Source: VXPQ01 sp965117025 (GTDB lineage Bacteria > Bacteroidota > Rhodothermia > Rhodothermales > VXPQ01). From it: a DNA stretch of 64,000 bases. Below, one piece after another: positions 27,598 to 37,841 of this stretch. The stretch is from assembly GCA_965117025.1 (NCBI GenBank), contig OZ220746.1, positions 682,001-746,000 of the forward strand, written 5' to 3'. The notes below the pieces were generated by a model. That model made no database searches. It was not told the origin of the DNA and saw only the letters and a list, made by a program, of their open reading frames with translations. Both the position numbers and the translations under genes were made by a program. Position 1 is the stretch's first letter; every line of letters starts with the position of its first letter.

Positions 27598-29043
27598 TTA
27601 ACGACGATACAGCGCCGATTGCCAGTTTGGGAGCGACCGCTCGCCCGGAACACTGGAATGCAGCAATTCGAAGCTGCCGAACCCGTTCATGTCCGCAAAC
27701 ACGAAAACAGACTGGCCATGCCCCGGAATGTTGTTGTACTGCCAGATTTCGTGTGGAACCGTTGCCTGGTCATATAAATGCGGTTCGATGTCGTTAGGGA
27801 ACCCGTATGTGATGACGACCCGCCCCCGATCACTTTCCCAGCCCGGTTCGATGTTCGATGTGTACCGGTCGTTGGCATATTGTATGCGGTGGTAAAACGC
27901 CTCCTTGAATTCGTTGACCGGGGTCATGGGCTCGTCATCGCGCTTTTGCCAGAAATCCATCAGAAAACGACGCCGATCGCCCAGTTCGGACAACCTCCGA
28001 ATCCGACGCCTCTCCATATCATTCGCAATGAGGCGGGCATGAGCCATACCCTGTTCGACCTCGTCTTCCGACATCTCCGCATAGGAACTCGTTTCGAAGT
28101 CGAGTTCGAAAACCGCCGGATCTTCCCGGGATACTCCCGGATTGTACACAAAAAACTTCAATGACCGCTCGACAACCCCTTCGTTCTGATCGTTGAGCAG
28201 CACTATGTGGAGTGCATACGATCCCGTGGGCAGTCCGCTGGTATCGAAACTTCCGACAAGCACATCGGGGGATCTGACCGTGCGCTGGGTGCGAACTTCC
28301 AGGCCGGTAATCGGACGCGGGTAATCGGCCTCCGCCACATACGTGTATACGACGTACGTGGCGCTCCCGGGATTTATTTCCTCTACGCCGTACGCTTCCG
28401 CATAGTAGTACATGTGGTGCAAACCCTCACCAAACAGGCGGTTGGGGCTGGGGTGAACAAGAAGGCCGTTCTTGAAGAAGGGGTTTTCCCGGCGATTGTC
28501 CGGCGCAATACCGGTAGCCAGCATAATGTCCGAAAGCGCCAGGGCGCCGTCCGGTTCGAAGCGGTCCACCGGGAATGCTTGCCGTATCCGCAGACCGGGC
28601 CTGGCAGGCCTGTCCGGAACAGTCAGGTCCAGCACATAGTCGCCGGGCGGTACCGCGGAGCGCCGCTGATGCGTAAAATAATGTCCGGAATGCATTCCGG
28701 CGGTATCGGGAAGCGCGAAGCGAAGCACCGTGGAATCGGTCCACACGGGCTCTGTATCGGCTGCGCCGACATCCGCCGCCGCACCGCGGGCAAGTTCAAG
28801 ATGCAGTGGCATAAGCGCCACGAAACCATCGGTTTCGGTAGCCTCAAAATCCAGGGAAGGCGCCTCAACACCGATATACACTTCAATGAGCGACGTTGCC
28901 TCGTCATACGCAAAGGCCGCATAATCGACATCCACTCTCACCGGCGCATGTTGCGCACGAGCGCTATCGGCCGGAAAACCGAACGAAGCAAGCAGCGCTA
29001 TGCCCGTTCCGGCAGAAAAAATTGCCTTTGGGAAACCGATCAT
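27598..29043 (-). CDS. GWxTD-domain exported protein
   Basis: The ATG at 29043 gives 481 residues with a signal peptide ending near SARAQ; the open frame extends to 29145 without signal-like sequence. The C-terminal third is the GWxTD domain: RRRFLMDFWQKRDDEPMTPVNEFKEAFYHRI, then the name motif as GWESDRGRVVITYGFPNDIE (Ser for the usual Thr) and VPHEIWQYNNI. GWxTD proteins occur mainly in the Bacteroidota/Rhodothermota and related phyla; their role is unknown, though association with the cell envelope is likely. The first 300 residues are beta-rich and not assigned. It shares a strand with asnS (34-nt gap). Confidence 0.85.
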   Translation of the reverse strand: MIGFPKAIFSAGTGIALLASFGFPADSARAQHAPVRVDVDYAAFAYDEATSLIEVYIGVEAPSLDFEATETDGFVALMPLHLELARGAAADVGAADTEPVWTDSTVLRFALPDTAGMHSGHYFTHQRRSAVPPGDYVLDLTVPDRPARPGLRIRQAFPVDRFEPDGALALSDIMLATGIAPDNRRENPFFKNGLLVHPSPNRLFGEGLHHMYYYAEAYGVEEINPGSATYVVYTYVAEADYPRPITGLEVRTQRTVRSPDVLVGSFDTSGLPTGSYALHIVLLNDQNEGVVERSLKFFVYNPGVSREDPAVFELDFETSSYAEMSEDEVEQGMAHARLIANDMERRRIRRLSELGDRRRFLMDFWQKRDDEPMTPVNEFKEAFYHRIQYANDRYTSNIEPGWESDRGRVVITYGFPNDIEPHLYDQATVPHEIWQYNNIPGHGQSVFVFADMNGFGSFELLHSSVPGERSLPNWQSALYRR

Positions 29044-29141
29044 GCGATGCCTCCTTGACGTAGAGACCGGGAATACCTGTCGAAAAATAGGTCCGGAGAA
29101 CGGGAAAAGAAAACGAAGCAGCCAAAAACGTCCCGGAGCCC

Positions 29142-29951
29142 TCACCGCTTGAACCGGGTCACACCCTCCGACACGAACCGGCTCTCTTCGACCAGATACT
29201 GTCTGCCCTCTATCGAGAAAAAATCTGCTTCAATGTCGATCACATTGTAGTGATTCCGGGAACGGTATGTACGCCGTCCGCGCGTACTGGTTGCGGTCCC
29301 TGCAACGGCAACCACAATCCGGTGCATGGGATTCGTTTCCAGCATAATCTCAAGGGGCTCGACATGAGACACATGGAGGTGCCCGCAAAGAATGAGAGAT
29401 ACGCCGGCTTCCCCCGCCCGGTCAAGCGCGCGACGGGCATACCGGGCCACATCGTGTGACCATAAGGACTGCATGCGCGACAACTGGTGATGCACCACAA
29501 GCACCTTGAATACGGAGGACGGGACAGGTGACAAACGATGGGTGATATCCTCGCAGGTACGTTCGTCGATTCGCCCCCCCTTTATGGTGCACCGGCGGGC
29601 CGAATTCAGGCCAAGCACGGCCACGCCATCCATGCGAAAAAACGGAGCCACTTCGGGCCCGATGAATCGGCGATACCGCTCGAACGGCGTAAAAATACGC
29701 AGGAACGGCTGCCACCAGGGAGATACGTCATGGTTTCCGGGTACGACGACGACCGGTGGCTCCAGAGCTGCAAGCATGGCGGCAGCTTCTTCGAATTCGA
29801 CAATGCGGGCCCGCTGGGTCAGATCCCCGCTTACGGCAACGAGATCGACATCCGAATCGTTGATTTCATCGATAAGCGCCCCGACGACCCCGCGATGCGA
29901 AATCTTGCCGAAATGCAAATCCGATACATGCGCGATCCTGAATCGGCTCAC
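29142..29951 (-). CDS. Calcineurin-like metallophosphoesterase
   Basis: The 269-residue protein has all the dimetal phosphoesterase motifs in order: AHVSDLHFG (9-15), VSGDLTQRAR, VPGNHDVSPW, LVVHHQLS and CGHLHVSHVEP. No signal peptide is seen, so it is cytoplasmic. The substrate could be a cyclic nucleotide, a nucleotide-diphospho sugar or a phosphodiester lipid intermediate; sequence alone does not tell. It begins 18 nt from the left end of a composite inverted-repeat element. Confidence 0.9.
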   Translation of the reverse strand: MSRFRIAHVSDLHFGKISHRGVVGALIDEINDSDVDLVAVSGDLTQRARIVEFEEAAAMLAALEPPVVVVPGNHDVSPWWQPFLRIFTPFERYRRFIGPEVAPFFRMDGVAVLGLNSARRCTIKGGRIDERTCEDITHRLSPVPSSVFKVLVVHHQLSRMQSLWSHDVARYARRALDRAGEAGVSLILCGHLHVSHVEPLEIMLETNPMHRIVVAVAGTATSTRGRRTYRSRNHYNVIDIEADFFSIEGRQYLVEESRFVSEGVTRFKR

Positions 29952-29969
29952 CGTGCTGCCTCGAAAGCG

Positions 29970-30233
29970 CTATAGGATACTCTGATCAAAACCACTTCGC
30001 TCAGCGCTTCACGTTCGTGCGTAAAAGATATTTCAATTGCATTGCTGAAATTAGCGGGAAACGCTGCGAATTCGGGGCAGTGCGGGCGTGAAGCGCCCTT
30101 CGGGAGGCTGCGAGGGGTGCGCTGGCCGCGTCATTCCTCATTGTGTGGGGCCTGCCACACTACTTCGTCATTCCTTGCCAGCGCACCCCTCGCAGCCTCT
30201 GAGCTTTGCGGACTTAATCAGAATATCCTATAG
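29970..30233. repeat. 264-bp composite inverted-repeat element, MITE-like
   Basis: Terminal arms at 29970-29986 and 30217-30233 are 17-bp inverted repeats with one mismatch, and each carries the family-A core; both are flanked by TA. Inside, 30104-30126 and 30177-30199 form a perfect 23-bp inverted repeat (begins GAGGCTGCGAGG) with a 50-nt loop. That loop holds a smaller hairpin (GTGTGG at 30143-30148 pairing with CCACAC at 30155-30160) and two copies of CGTCATTCCT. No open reading frame of note lies inside. The right arm overlaps the pdhC stop codon at 30228-30230. Confidence 0.75.
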
Positions 30234-31520
30234 CAACATGGAAAGAGGCTCTTCAAGATAGCTCCGCACCGTCCCGATAAAGGCGGCGGCAACGGCGCCG
30301 TCCACCACACGGTGATCGGACGAAAGCGTCAACTTCATACGCTTGCCGGGAACAACCGCTCCCTCCTTCACCACCGCCTCGTCACGAACCGCCCCGATGG
30401 CGAGAATACACGCATTCGGGGGATTGATGATGGCTGTAAACTCCTCGACACCGTACATACCGAGGTTGCTTGTCGTGAAGGTGGAGCCCTCCCAGTCTTC
30501 CGGCTGCAGCGTACGATTGCGGGCCCGCTGCGCCAGCTCGCGGGTTTCCACGGCAATCTGCGTCAGTCCCTTCCGGTCTGCGTGGCGGACAACCGGTGTG
30601 ACCAGACCATCGTCTATGGCTACGGCAATAGCAACATGGACATGTCCATGCTGACGAATCACGCCCTCCTGCTCGATCCAGGAAGCATTGACGGCGGGAA
30701 ATGCACGCAGAGCCAGTGCACAGGCCTTCGTAACGAGGTCATTGAACGAAATTTTCACCCCGCCGGCGGCCTCTGCCTGCCTGTTGATGCGTGCGCGAGC
30801 CGCCACGGCTCGCTCCACATCCACATCCACGGTCAGATAAAAATGGGGCGAGGTGAACTTGCTCTCCGAAAGGCGCCGCGCAATGGTCTTGCGCATCTGT
30901 GAAATACGCACGGTTTCGGAAACCTCCTCGGCGGGCATTTCCATCATGGTCCCCGGCATAGGGTATCCAGGTGCGACGCCCGGGCCAGGCGCATGCTTCT
31001 GCATAGCCGCCTCTATATCCCGCTTCACGATGCGTCCTTCCGGGCCACTGCCCGGGATATGCTGCAATGCAATACCGTGTTCTTTAGCCATACTGCGTGC
31101 AAGCGGCGAACTCTTGACCCGTCCGTCGTCTTCGGCAGAGGCGGTATGCGATCCGGCGGTCTGGACAGTGGGCTGCACAGCTCCATCGCCTGCCGAAGGG
31201 GCAGGCGCCTCGGGGACAGGTGCTGCCGCGGGTGCGCCTGCGACGCCGTCATACCCGGCAAGCAATCCGGAAATGTCTTCGCCGGCCTTGCCAAGCACAG
31301 CAATCAGGCCTCCGATGGGCACGGCGGCGCCCTCCGGAATGACCCTTTTCAGCAATACCCCGTCGTCGTACACCTCAAGGTCCATCGTGGCCTTGTCCGT
31401 CTCGACCTGCGCAATAATATCCCCGGACGACACAGCGTCCCCCTCCTCTGCAAGCCATGCCACGAGGACGCCCTCCTCCATGGTATCGCTCATTTTGGGC
31501 ATTTCGACAGGGATGGGCAT
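30228..31520 (-). CDS. pdhC: Pyruvate dehydrogenase complex E2 (dihydrolipoyl acetyltransferase)
   Basis: E2 passes the acetyl group from E1 to CoA. One lipoyl domain has the lipoylated Lys43 in VETDKATMD. An Ala/Pro-rich linker (about 92-130) leads to the E1/E3-binding domain at 134-172 (KSSPLARSMAKEHGIALQHI). The catalytic domain follows, ending with DHRVVDG and catalytic His403. At 430 residues it is a normal single-lipoyl E2. The gene is last of the E1-alpha/E1-beta/E2 operon, 134 nt after pdhB. E3 is not in the window. The stop codon lies inside a repeat arm. Confidence 0.95.
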   Translation of the reverse strand: MPIPVEMPKMSDTMEEGVLVAWLAEEGDAVSSGDIIAQVETDKATMDLEVYDDGVLLKRVIPEGAAVPIGGLIAVLGKAGEDISGLLAGYDGVAGAPAAAPVPEAPAPSAGDGAVQPTVQTAGSHTASAEDDGRVKSSPLARSMAKEHGIALQHIPGSGPEGRIVKRDIEAAMQKHAPGPGVAPGYPMPGTMMEMPAEEVSETVRISQMRKTIARRLSESKFTSPHFYLTVDVDVERAVAARARINRQAEAAGGVKISFNDLVTKACALALRAFPAVNASWIEQEGVIRQHGHVHVAIAVAIDDGLVTPVVRHADRKGLTQIAVETRELAQRARNRTLQPEDWEGSTFTTSNLGMYGVEEFTAIINPPNACILAIGAVRDEAVVKEGAVVPGKRMKLTLSSDHRVVDGAVAAAFIGTVRSYLEEPLSMLL

Positions 31521-31654
31521 GGTCCGGCGTTCAGATTATGTCCTTGTGTGCAACGCGCTTCGAGGGCTTCCGTGAGGCCTTGATCCGGCAGAATGGAGAG
31601 GTGGGATAGGTTTCGTATCGGAGAAGGCGTACCCGAAAAAAACAGCCTGTACCT

Positions 31655-32638
31655 TCAATTTGCGTACAATATTTTTTTGGCAGCCGCTACAATTTCCTCG
31701 GTACGAGGCATGTAATACTCGATCAGATTTTTTGCATACGGAGCCGGAACATCCTTGGCGGTCACTCGCATGACCGGAGCATCCAGCCAGTCGAACACGC
31801 GCTCCTGTATCTGACAGGCCACCTCCGACGAAAAACTGGCGAACGGATTGCTTTCGTCCACGACGACAAGCCGGTTCGTCTTCCTGACGGAGGCTGCAAT
31901 CGTTTCAATATCCAGCGGGCGGATCGTCCGCGGGTCGATGACTTCAGCGTCGTATCCGGCTTCCGCCAGTTGATCGGCGGCTTCCAGAGCGCGCCAGTAA
32001 CTCTTCTGATGGGCCACGATGGTGACGTCGGCGCCCTCCCGTGCAATGCGGGCCTTGCCCAGCGGAATCAGGTAATCTTCCGCATCCGAAACATCCCCCT
32101 TCAAGCCATACATCGATTCGCTTTCGAGAAAAATCACCGGGTCGTCGTCACGGATAGCTGACTTCAGAAGCCCCTTCGCATCGTCCGGGTTGGACGGCGC
32201 AACGACTTTGAGACCGGGGAAACACGAATAAAGGGATTCGACGGCCGTATTGTGCGTAGCGGCCAACTGGCCTGCGGCGCCGTTCGGCCCCCGAAAAACG
32301 ATCGGCATCGAGAACTGGCCTCCGGACATGTACCGGATCTTCGCTGCGTTGTTGACCAACTGATCAAAAGCTACGAACGAGAAATTGAAGGTCATGAACT
32401 CGACGATAGGGCGCAAGCCGGCCATTGCGGCGCCCACGCCGAGACCTGCAAATCCGCTTTCGCTGATCGGCGTGTCGATCACCCGGTCTGCACCGAAACG
32501 GTCCAGCATCCCTTCACTGACCTTGTACGCCCCATTGTATTCGGCGACTTCTTCCCCGATCAGAAAAACACCCGCGTCGCGCTCCATCTCTTCCACCATG
32601 GCGGCGCGAATCGCTTCGCGAAGTTGCAATGCAGCCAT
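31655..32638 (-). CDS. pdhB: Pyruvate dehydrogenase E1 component beta subunit
   Basis: This 327-residue protein is the beta half of the heterotetrameric, thiamine-diphosphate-dependent E1. It carries FLIGEEVAEYNGAYKVSEGM, PISESGFAGLGVGAAMAGLRPIVEFM and the C-terminal transketolase domain with VTIVAHQKSYWRALEAADQL and VIDPRTIRPLD. The start at 32638 lies 9 nt after the pdhA stop, so the two are co-translated. A 2-oxoisovalerate (branched-chain) E1 is the main alternative; gene order with this E2 favours pyruvate. Confidence 0.95.
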   Translation of the reverse strand: MAALQLREAIRAAMVEEMERDAGVFLIGEEVAEYNGAYKVSEGMLDRFGADRVIDTPISESGFAGLGVGAAMAGLRPIVEFMTFNFSFVAFDQLVNNAAKIRYMSGGQFSMPIVFRGPNGAAGQLAATHNTAVESLYSCFPGLKVVAPSNPDDAKGLLKSAIRDDDPVIFLESESMYGLKGDVSDAEDYLIPLGKARIAREGADVTIVAHQKSYWRALEAADQLAEAGYDAEVIDPRTIRPLDIETIAASVRKTNRLVVVDESNPFASFSSEVACQIQERVFDWLDAPVMRVTAKDVPAPYAKNLIEYYMPRTEEIVAAAKKILYAN

Positions 32639-32647
32639 ATCTGAGAA

Positions 32648-33823
32648 TCAATCGGTTAAAAACGGATAGTCGTTCTGCGAATACACATGTTCGTATATCT
32701 CCCGGAGGGGGGGCGCATCACTCTCTTCGCTGAAGGTAACCGAATCCATCACTTCCCGCTTGACTTCGTCGTCTACGGCATCCAGTTCCTCGTTCGAGGC
32801 CAGTTCGTGCTCCAGCATGTAGCCCTTGAGGCGGATGATCGGGTCTTCTTCCTTCATCGCGTCCAATTCCTCTTTGGTCCGGTAATTCGCCGGATCGCTC
32901 ATGGAATGACCGCGATACCGGTAGGTCCGCACTTCCAGAATCGACGGGCGGTTGTTCCGGGCCAGGGCAATATGATCCGACATGGCCTTGTAGACACTGA
33001 AAATATCCATACCGCTGGCCAGCGAGGAAGCCATGCCGTAACTATGCGCATACCGGTAAAAGTCCGGCTGCGCGAAAGCCCGATGAGTGGCCGTGCCCAT
33101 GGCGTATTCGTTGTTCTCGATGACAAAGACGCAGGGCGTTTCGTACAGAGCGGCCAGATTCATGGTCTCATGAAAGGAGCCCTGCCCCACGGCCCCATCG
33201 CCGAAGTAGGTCAGGCACACCCCACCGTCTCCCTTGTACTTATGCGCAAAGGCAATACCGGCTCCGACCGCGATGTGGCCTCCAACGATGCCATGCCCTC
33301 CATAGAAGTTGAGTTCCTTCTTGAAGTAATGCATCGACCCGCCCTTTCCTCTTGAAGAGCCGCCGACCTTGCCGAAGAGTTCCGCCATGCATTCGTTCGG
33401 CGTCATACCGAGCGCCAGGCCGAGTCCGTGATCGCGATAGGCGGTGATTACCGAGTCCTTGCCGATCTCCATGGCATATGCCGACCCGGTAGATACCGCT
33501 TCCTGTCCAATATAGAGATGTAAAAATCCGCCGATCTTTTGTTTTCCGTACATCTGTGCGGCGCGCTCCTCGAACCGGCGCTGCAACAGCATGTTGCGGT
33601 ACATGGCGTGCACCTGGTCGCCGGAAAACCCGAGTTCCTCATGGGTATATGCGCCGGCCGGATAATGAATGAAGGTCTCATCGGCGCCGGAAACGACCCC
33701 GTCTTCTGCAGCTACTCCGGAATGGCCGTTCCGGCTGGCAGCCGAAACCCCGTTTCCTTCCGCTTCACCATCTGTGGCAGGTTTCGCGGGTTTCCTCGCT
33801 TTTTTCCGGGTCTCACCGGCCAT
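32648..33823 (-). CDS. pdhA: Pyruvate dehydrogenase E1 component alpha subunit
   Basis: This is the alpha half of E1, binding thiamine diphosphate through GDGAVGQGSFHETMNLA (GDG at 208-210) and IENNEYAMGT (Asn-Asn at 237-238). The loop YRGHSMSDPANYR matches the PDH phosphorylation-loop region. At 391 residues it is about 40-50 longer than common E1-alpha proteins because of a Lys/Ala/Gly-rich N-terminal tail (1-48) that looks disordered. The homologous part starts near GAYTHEELGFSGDQVHAMYR, but no better internal start is present. First gene of the pdh operon. Confidence 0.95.
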   Translation of the reverse strand: MAGETRKKARKPAKPATDGEAEGNGVSAASRNGHSGVAAEDGVVSGADETFIHYPAGAYTHEELGFSGDQVHAMYRNMLLQRRFEERAAQMYGKQKIGGFLHLYIGQEAVSTGSAYAMEIGKDSVITAYRDHGLGLALGMTPNECMAELFGKVGGSSRGKGGSMHYFKKELNFYGGHGIVGGHIAVGAGIAFAHKYKGDGGVCLTYFGDGAVGQGSFHETMNLAALYETPCVFVIENNEYAMGTATHRAFAQPDFYRYAHSYGMASSLASGMDIFSVYKAMSDHIALARNNRPSILEVRTYRYRGHSMSDPANYRTKEELDAMKEEDPIIRLKGYMLEHELASNEELDAVDDEVKREVMDSVTFSEESDAPPLREIYEHVYSQNDYPFLTD

Positions 33824-34090
33824 GGCTTATCATAGCATGGGTTATTTGCAAAAAACGACGCACGGGCCCTTCAATTCATTTGTATAAGAATGGAATCCGG
33901 CGGGTTTCATCTTTCCGTAAAATTAACTGTCCGCTAACATCCCGGAAGCGGGATTGCGGAGTCGGGGCCGACCCCGGCACGGAACCGCCGCCCCGCTCCT
34001 GTGTCAGATGCCTGACTTGCGCATGCGCAGCTTGCCAAGATAATAAAAATCGAACTATTCGACACGCTGTTCCTCCGAATTCCGCTCCCC
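33824..34090. promoter_or_regulatory. Divergent intergenic region with a 12-bp palindrome
   Basis: This 267-bp gap separates the pdh operon (leftward) from the glycosyltransferase gene (rightward). It must hold the pdh promoter. A perfect 12-bp palindrome, TGCGCATGCGCA, lies at 34018-34029, about 60 nt before the glycosyltransferase start; it could be an operator. The part near pdhA is AT-richer (CATTTGTATAAG and TTTTTTGC on the minus strand). No exact promoter boxes are claimed, and I see no small gene. Confidence 0.35.
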
Positions 34091-34849
34091 GTGGAACCTC
34101 TTCGCAAACAGGATGCTTCGGGACCGAACCGCTCCATAGTTATCATTCCCACCTACAACGAAGCGGAAAACGTCCCGGTCGTCCTCGACGAAATCATGAC
34201 GTTGCCCAAGCAAGTGCATGCGCTCGTGGTCGACGACGGCTCTCCCGACGGCACAGCGGCCTGCGTGCGGGCGCGCATGGCAAAGCATCCGGGACGCATA
34301 TCGCTGATCGAACGGGAAGGAAAAATGGGGCTCGGCACCGCCTACCTGCGCGGCTTCGACTGGGCGCTCGACCGGAACTATACCTTCATCTGCAGTATGG
34401 ATGCAGACCTGTCGCATAACCCTGCCGACCTGTCCCGCCTGATCGCCCCCGTGCTCGAAGGCAAGGCCGATCTGGCAATCGGTTCACGCTACGCAGAGGG
34501 GGTTCGCGTCGTAAACTGGCCGCTCACCCGTCTCATTCTCTCCTATTGCGCCGGGGTCTATACCCGTTGCGTGACCCGCATACCGATCCGGGACGTAACG
34601 GCCGGTTTCATGTGCTATCATCGCCGCGTGCTCGAAGCCATCGACTTCAACCGGGTCACGTCCAACGGCTACTCCTTCCTGCTGGAAATGAAGTACCGCG
34701 CCTGGCGCCAGGGATTCGCCCTGCTCGAAATCCCGATCATCTTTACCGAACGCACCGAGGGGCAATCCAAGATGACCCGGGCCATTGTACGCGAAGCAGC
34801 CTTCAAGGTCTGGGAACTCCGCCTGCGGCAACTGTTCGGGCGCTTGTAG
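34091..34849 (+). CDS. Polyprenol-phosphate mannosyltransferase-type GT2 enzyme
   Basis: This 252-residue GT-A glycosyltransferase resembles dolichol-phosphate mannose synthase (DPM1/Ppm1). It has IIPTYNEAENVPVVL at 18-32, VVDDGSPDGTA at 47-57, the metal-binding DAD at 104-106 in CSMDADLSHNP, and ERTEGQSKMTRAIVREAAFKVW near the end, which is diagnostic. No C-terminal membrane domain is present, so it is the short, soluble form. It makes polyprenyl-phosphate sugar donors for envelope glycosylation. The start is a GTG at 34091; no in-frame ATG precedes the conserved part. Confidence 0.88.
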   Translation: MEPLRKQDASGPNRSIVIIPTYNEAENVPVVLDEIMTLPKQVHALVVDDGSPDGTAACVRARMAKHPGRISLIEREGKMGLGTAYLRGFDWALDRNYTFICSMDADLSHNPADLSRLIAPVLEGKADLAIGSRYAEGVRVVNWPLTRLILSYCAGVYTRCVTRIPIRDVTAGFMCYHRRVLEAIDFNRVTSNGYSFLLEMKYRAWRQGFALLEIPIIFTERTEGQSKMTRAIVREAAFKVWELRLRQLFGRL

Positions 34850-34850
34850 C

Positions 34851-34874
34851 AAAGGATACGCTGATTAGGGCCTG
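34851..34874. repeat. Partial family-A repeat joined to a family-B core
   Basis: Two nt after the glycosyltransferase stop codon the sequence reads AAAGGATACGCTGATTAGGG then CCTG. The left part is the family-A arm and core; it then continues as the family-B core (AGGGCCTG) instead of AAGTCC. No right arm is found, so this is a decayed or recombined copy. Confidence 0.5.
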
Positions 34875-34977
34875 CAATTTTACACGCTCTCCATGTAAAG
34901 TGCGCATCCCTCTTTGCCTGTTGCGCGTTAACAGGCGCAGCGAATCGTACTACGCGCCTTTCTAACGCACAGACAAC

Positions 34978-36222
<1,245 letters not shown>

Positions 36223-36268
36223 CGGCGGGCGCAGCAGCCCCCGATCCCAATATATGCCGCGGGCGAAT

Positions 36269-37426
36269 CTACAAGCGCACTTCCCGCGGTGACGAAGCGA
36301 CTTCTTCCAGCAGCGCATCGTACCGTGCAACATGCTTCCGCCAGTCCAGCGCCTGCGGAACCGCCTGAAGCGTGGACACCGGCAACGGCCGGTCCTCCCC
36401 TTCCATGATCCGGGACATGGCTTCAAAAAGGTTCTCCTCGTCTTCATACAGCACAGGGGCATGCAGCAACGGACGATGAAGCGCATCAGGAATCAGTTCG
36501 GGATAGCTGAGGCGGTTCGGCAACAGCGGATGACATCCGCAGTAAATGGCCTCCATAATGGCTATACCGAAAAATTCGTGGATCGATGTGGACACCACAA
36601 GGTGGGCCCGGTGCAGCAAGCGGCTGTATTCCCTGAAGTCCTCCGCATAGCCATAGTGCAGAATGCGGTCCGCATACCGCTCGAACGCCTTTTCGAATTC
36701 GTACGGTTGTTCCTCGAAGTGCTCCCCGGCAAGGATAAGGCGGAAACGGTAGCCGCGATCGTCGAGCCGGTTCATCACCCGGAAAAAGGCTTCCGGGTTC
36801 TTGTCGTACTCCCAGCGCTGGTTCCATAGCACAATGGGGGACCGCATCGAAGGTCCCCAATCGGGAGGCGGATAGTCTGCACGGTACCGGTCGTGCGCTT
36901 CCAGATCCATGCCTACATGCAATACGGTGGACTTCTTTCGAAGCACATTCACCGTGTTCAGATGGGTGTAATCCGGAAAAGCGCGCAACAGGGTTGGCAG
37001 CGCATCCACGAACTCATCGAAATGGAATTGGGAGTTGAACACGATCCGGTCGGCGGCAAGCGAGGAAAGGTAGTTGATATACCCGTAGGTATGATCGCGC
37101 TCGGTATCCGGCGGCAGCGGATAGGTCAACTGGTTTTCATGGAAATACAGAACGACCGGCACATCCCCGAGATGCGGTCGGACAAGCGCCAGAAAGGCGG
37201 GGATATTGACCATGCCGGTGGCGAACACCACATCCGGCTCGAAACCGTCTCTGAAGGCCTTAAGCGCCTTGCGCGCCATCGTGACGGCGCCGCCTTGCAT
37301 GCGCCATTTCCAGAAACGGGCTGTCAGCGTGACCGTGTGAAACTCGTGACGGCTATGCTTCACCAGCCCATCGAAGAAATTCCGGTGGGAGCCACCGTAC
37401 CATGGCTCCAACGCAAGCACCTTCAT
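36269..37426 (-). CDS. DUF3524 glycosyltransferase, tRNA-queuosine mannosyltransferase-like
   Basis: The 385-residue protein begins MKVLALEPWYGGSHRNFFDGL, the hallmark of DUF3524. It continues with VVLYFHENQLTYPLPPDTERDHTYGYINYLSSLAADRIVFNS, a GT-B core and the C-terminal motif STSIHEFFGIAIMEAIYCGCHPLLPNRLSYPELIP. This family includes animal GTDC1, known as tRNA-queuosine alpha-mannosyltransferase (QTMAN). A role in mannosylating queuosine in tRNA-Asp is plausible but not shown for bacterial members. Its ATG overlaps the stop of an 82-residue gene by one nt. Confidence 0.85.
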   Translation of the reverse strand: MKVLALEPWYGGSHRNFFDGLVKHSRHEFHTVTLTARFWKWRMQGGAVTMARKALKAFRDGFEPDVVFATGMVNIPAFLALVRPHLGDVPVVLYFHENQLTYPLPPDTERDHTYGYINYLSSLAADRIVFNSQFHFDEFVDALPTLLRAFPDYTHLNTVNVLRKKSTVLHVGMDLEAHDRYRADYPPPDWGPSMRSPIVLWNQRWEYDKNPEAFFRVMNRLDDRGYRFRLILAGEHFEEQPYEFEKAFERYADRILHYGYAEDFREYSRLLHRAHLVVSTSIHEFFGIAIMEAIYCGCHPLLPNRLSYPELIPDALHRPLLHAPVLYEDEENLFEAMSRIMEGEDRPLPVSTLQAVPQALDWRKHVARYDALLEEVASSPREVRL

Positions 37427-37674
37427 TACTGACCGCTCCCGGCTTCTTCAAGCTCCTTCCGAAAAGCCTCCTCTTCCTCCGTCGTAACCGGACGCACGAT
37501 CGAGATGGCGCGCACCTGCAGGTTCTTTCGGAGAGCGGGATCGCGCACTTCTTCCGCGGTAATCATCCTCGCTTCACCGGGAGCTACGGTGATCCGGCGA
37601 GAAGCCATATCTATTTCGACGGGACGAGTGTTGGCGTTCTTGATAATCATTCCGCGCCGTATGGGAGCCGCCAT
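37426..37674 (-). CDS. Small conserved-looking hypothetical protein
   Basis: This 82-residue soluble protein (MAAPIRRGMIIKNANTRPVEI...) has two parts. A beta-rich N-terminal half contains RRITVAPGEARMITAEEV, and a charged helical C-terminus contains TTEEEEAFRKELEEAG. I do not recognise the family. Translation is coupled to the following glycosyltransferase gene (TAATG overlap), so the two probably act together or share control. It is divergent from comF (168-nt gap). Confidence 0.55.
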   Translation of the reverse strand: MAAPIRRGMIIKNANTRPVEIDMASRRITVAPGEARMITAEEVRDPALRKNLQVRAISIVRPVTTEEEEAFRKELEEAGSGQ

Positions 37675-37841
37675 CGGATTCGGTATTGCTTGCGTGCATG
37701 ACCCCGGGGTCTTCGGTCAAAAAACCGTGCGCCCAGGCTGCCGCTGGGGGTTATGCAAATCAATCTAAGGTGTCTAATATATGAAAATCGCTGCATGTTT
37801 TGCACCGCCGAAAAAACGATGTTTCGAGCCTGCATATACCT

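Noticed and set aside
29970..30233. A CRISPR array or IS element
   Set aside because: There is no direct repeat-spacer periodicity and no transposase frame; the structure is made of inverted repeats only.
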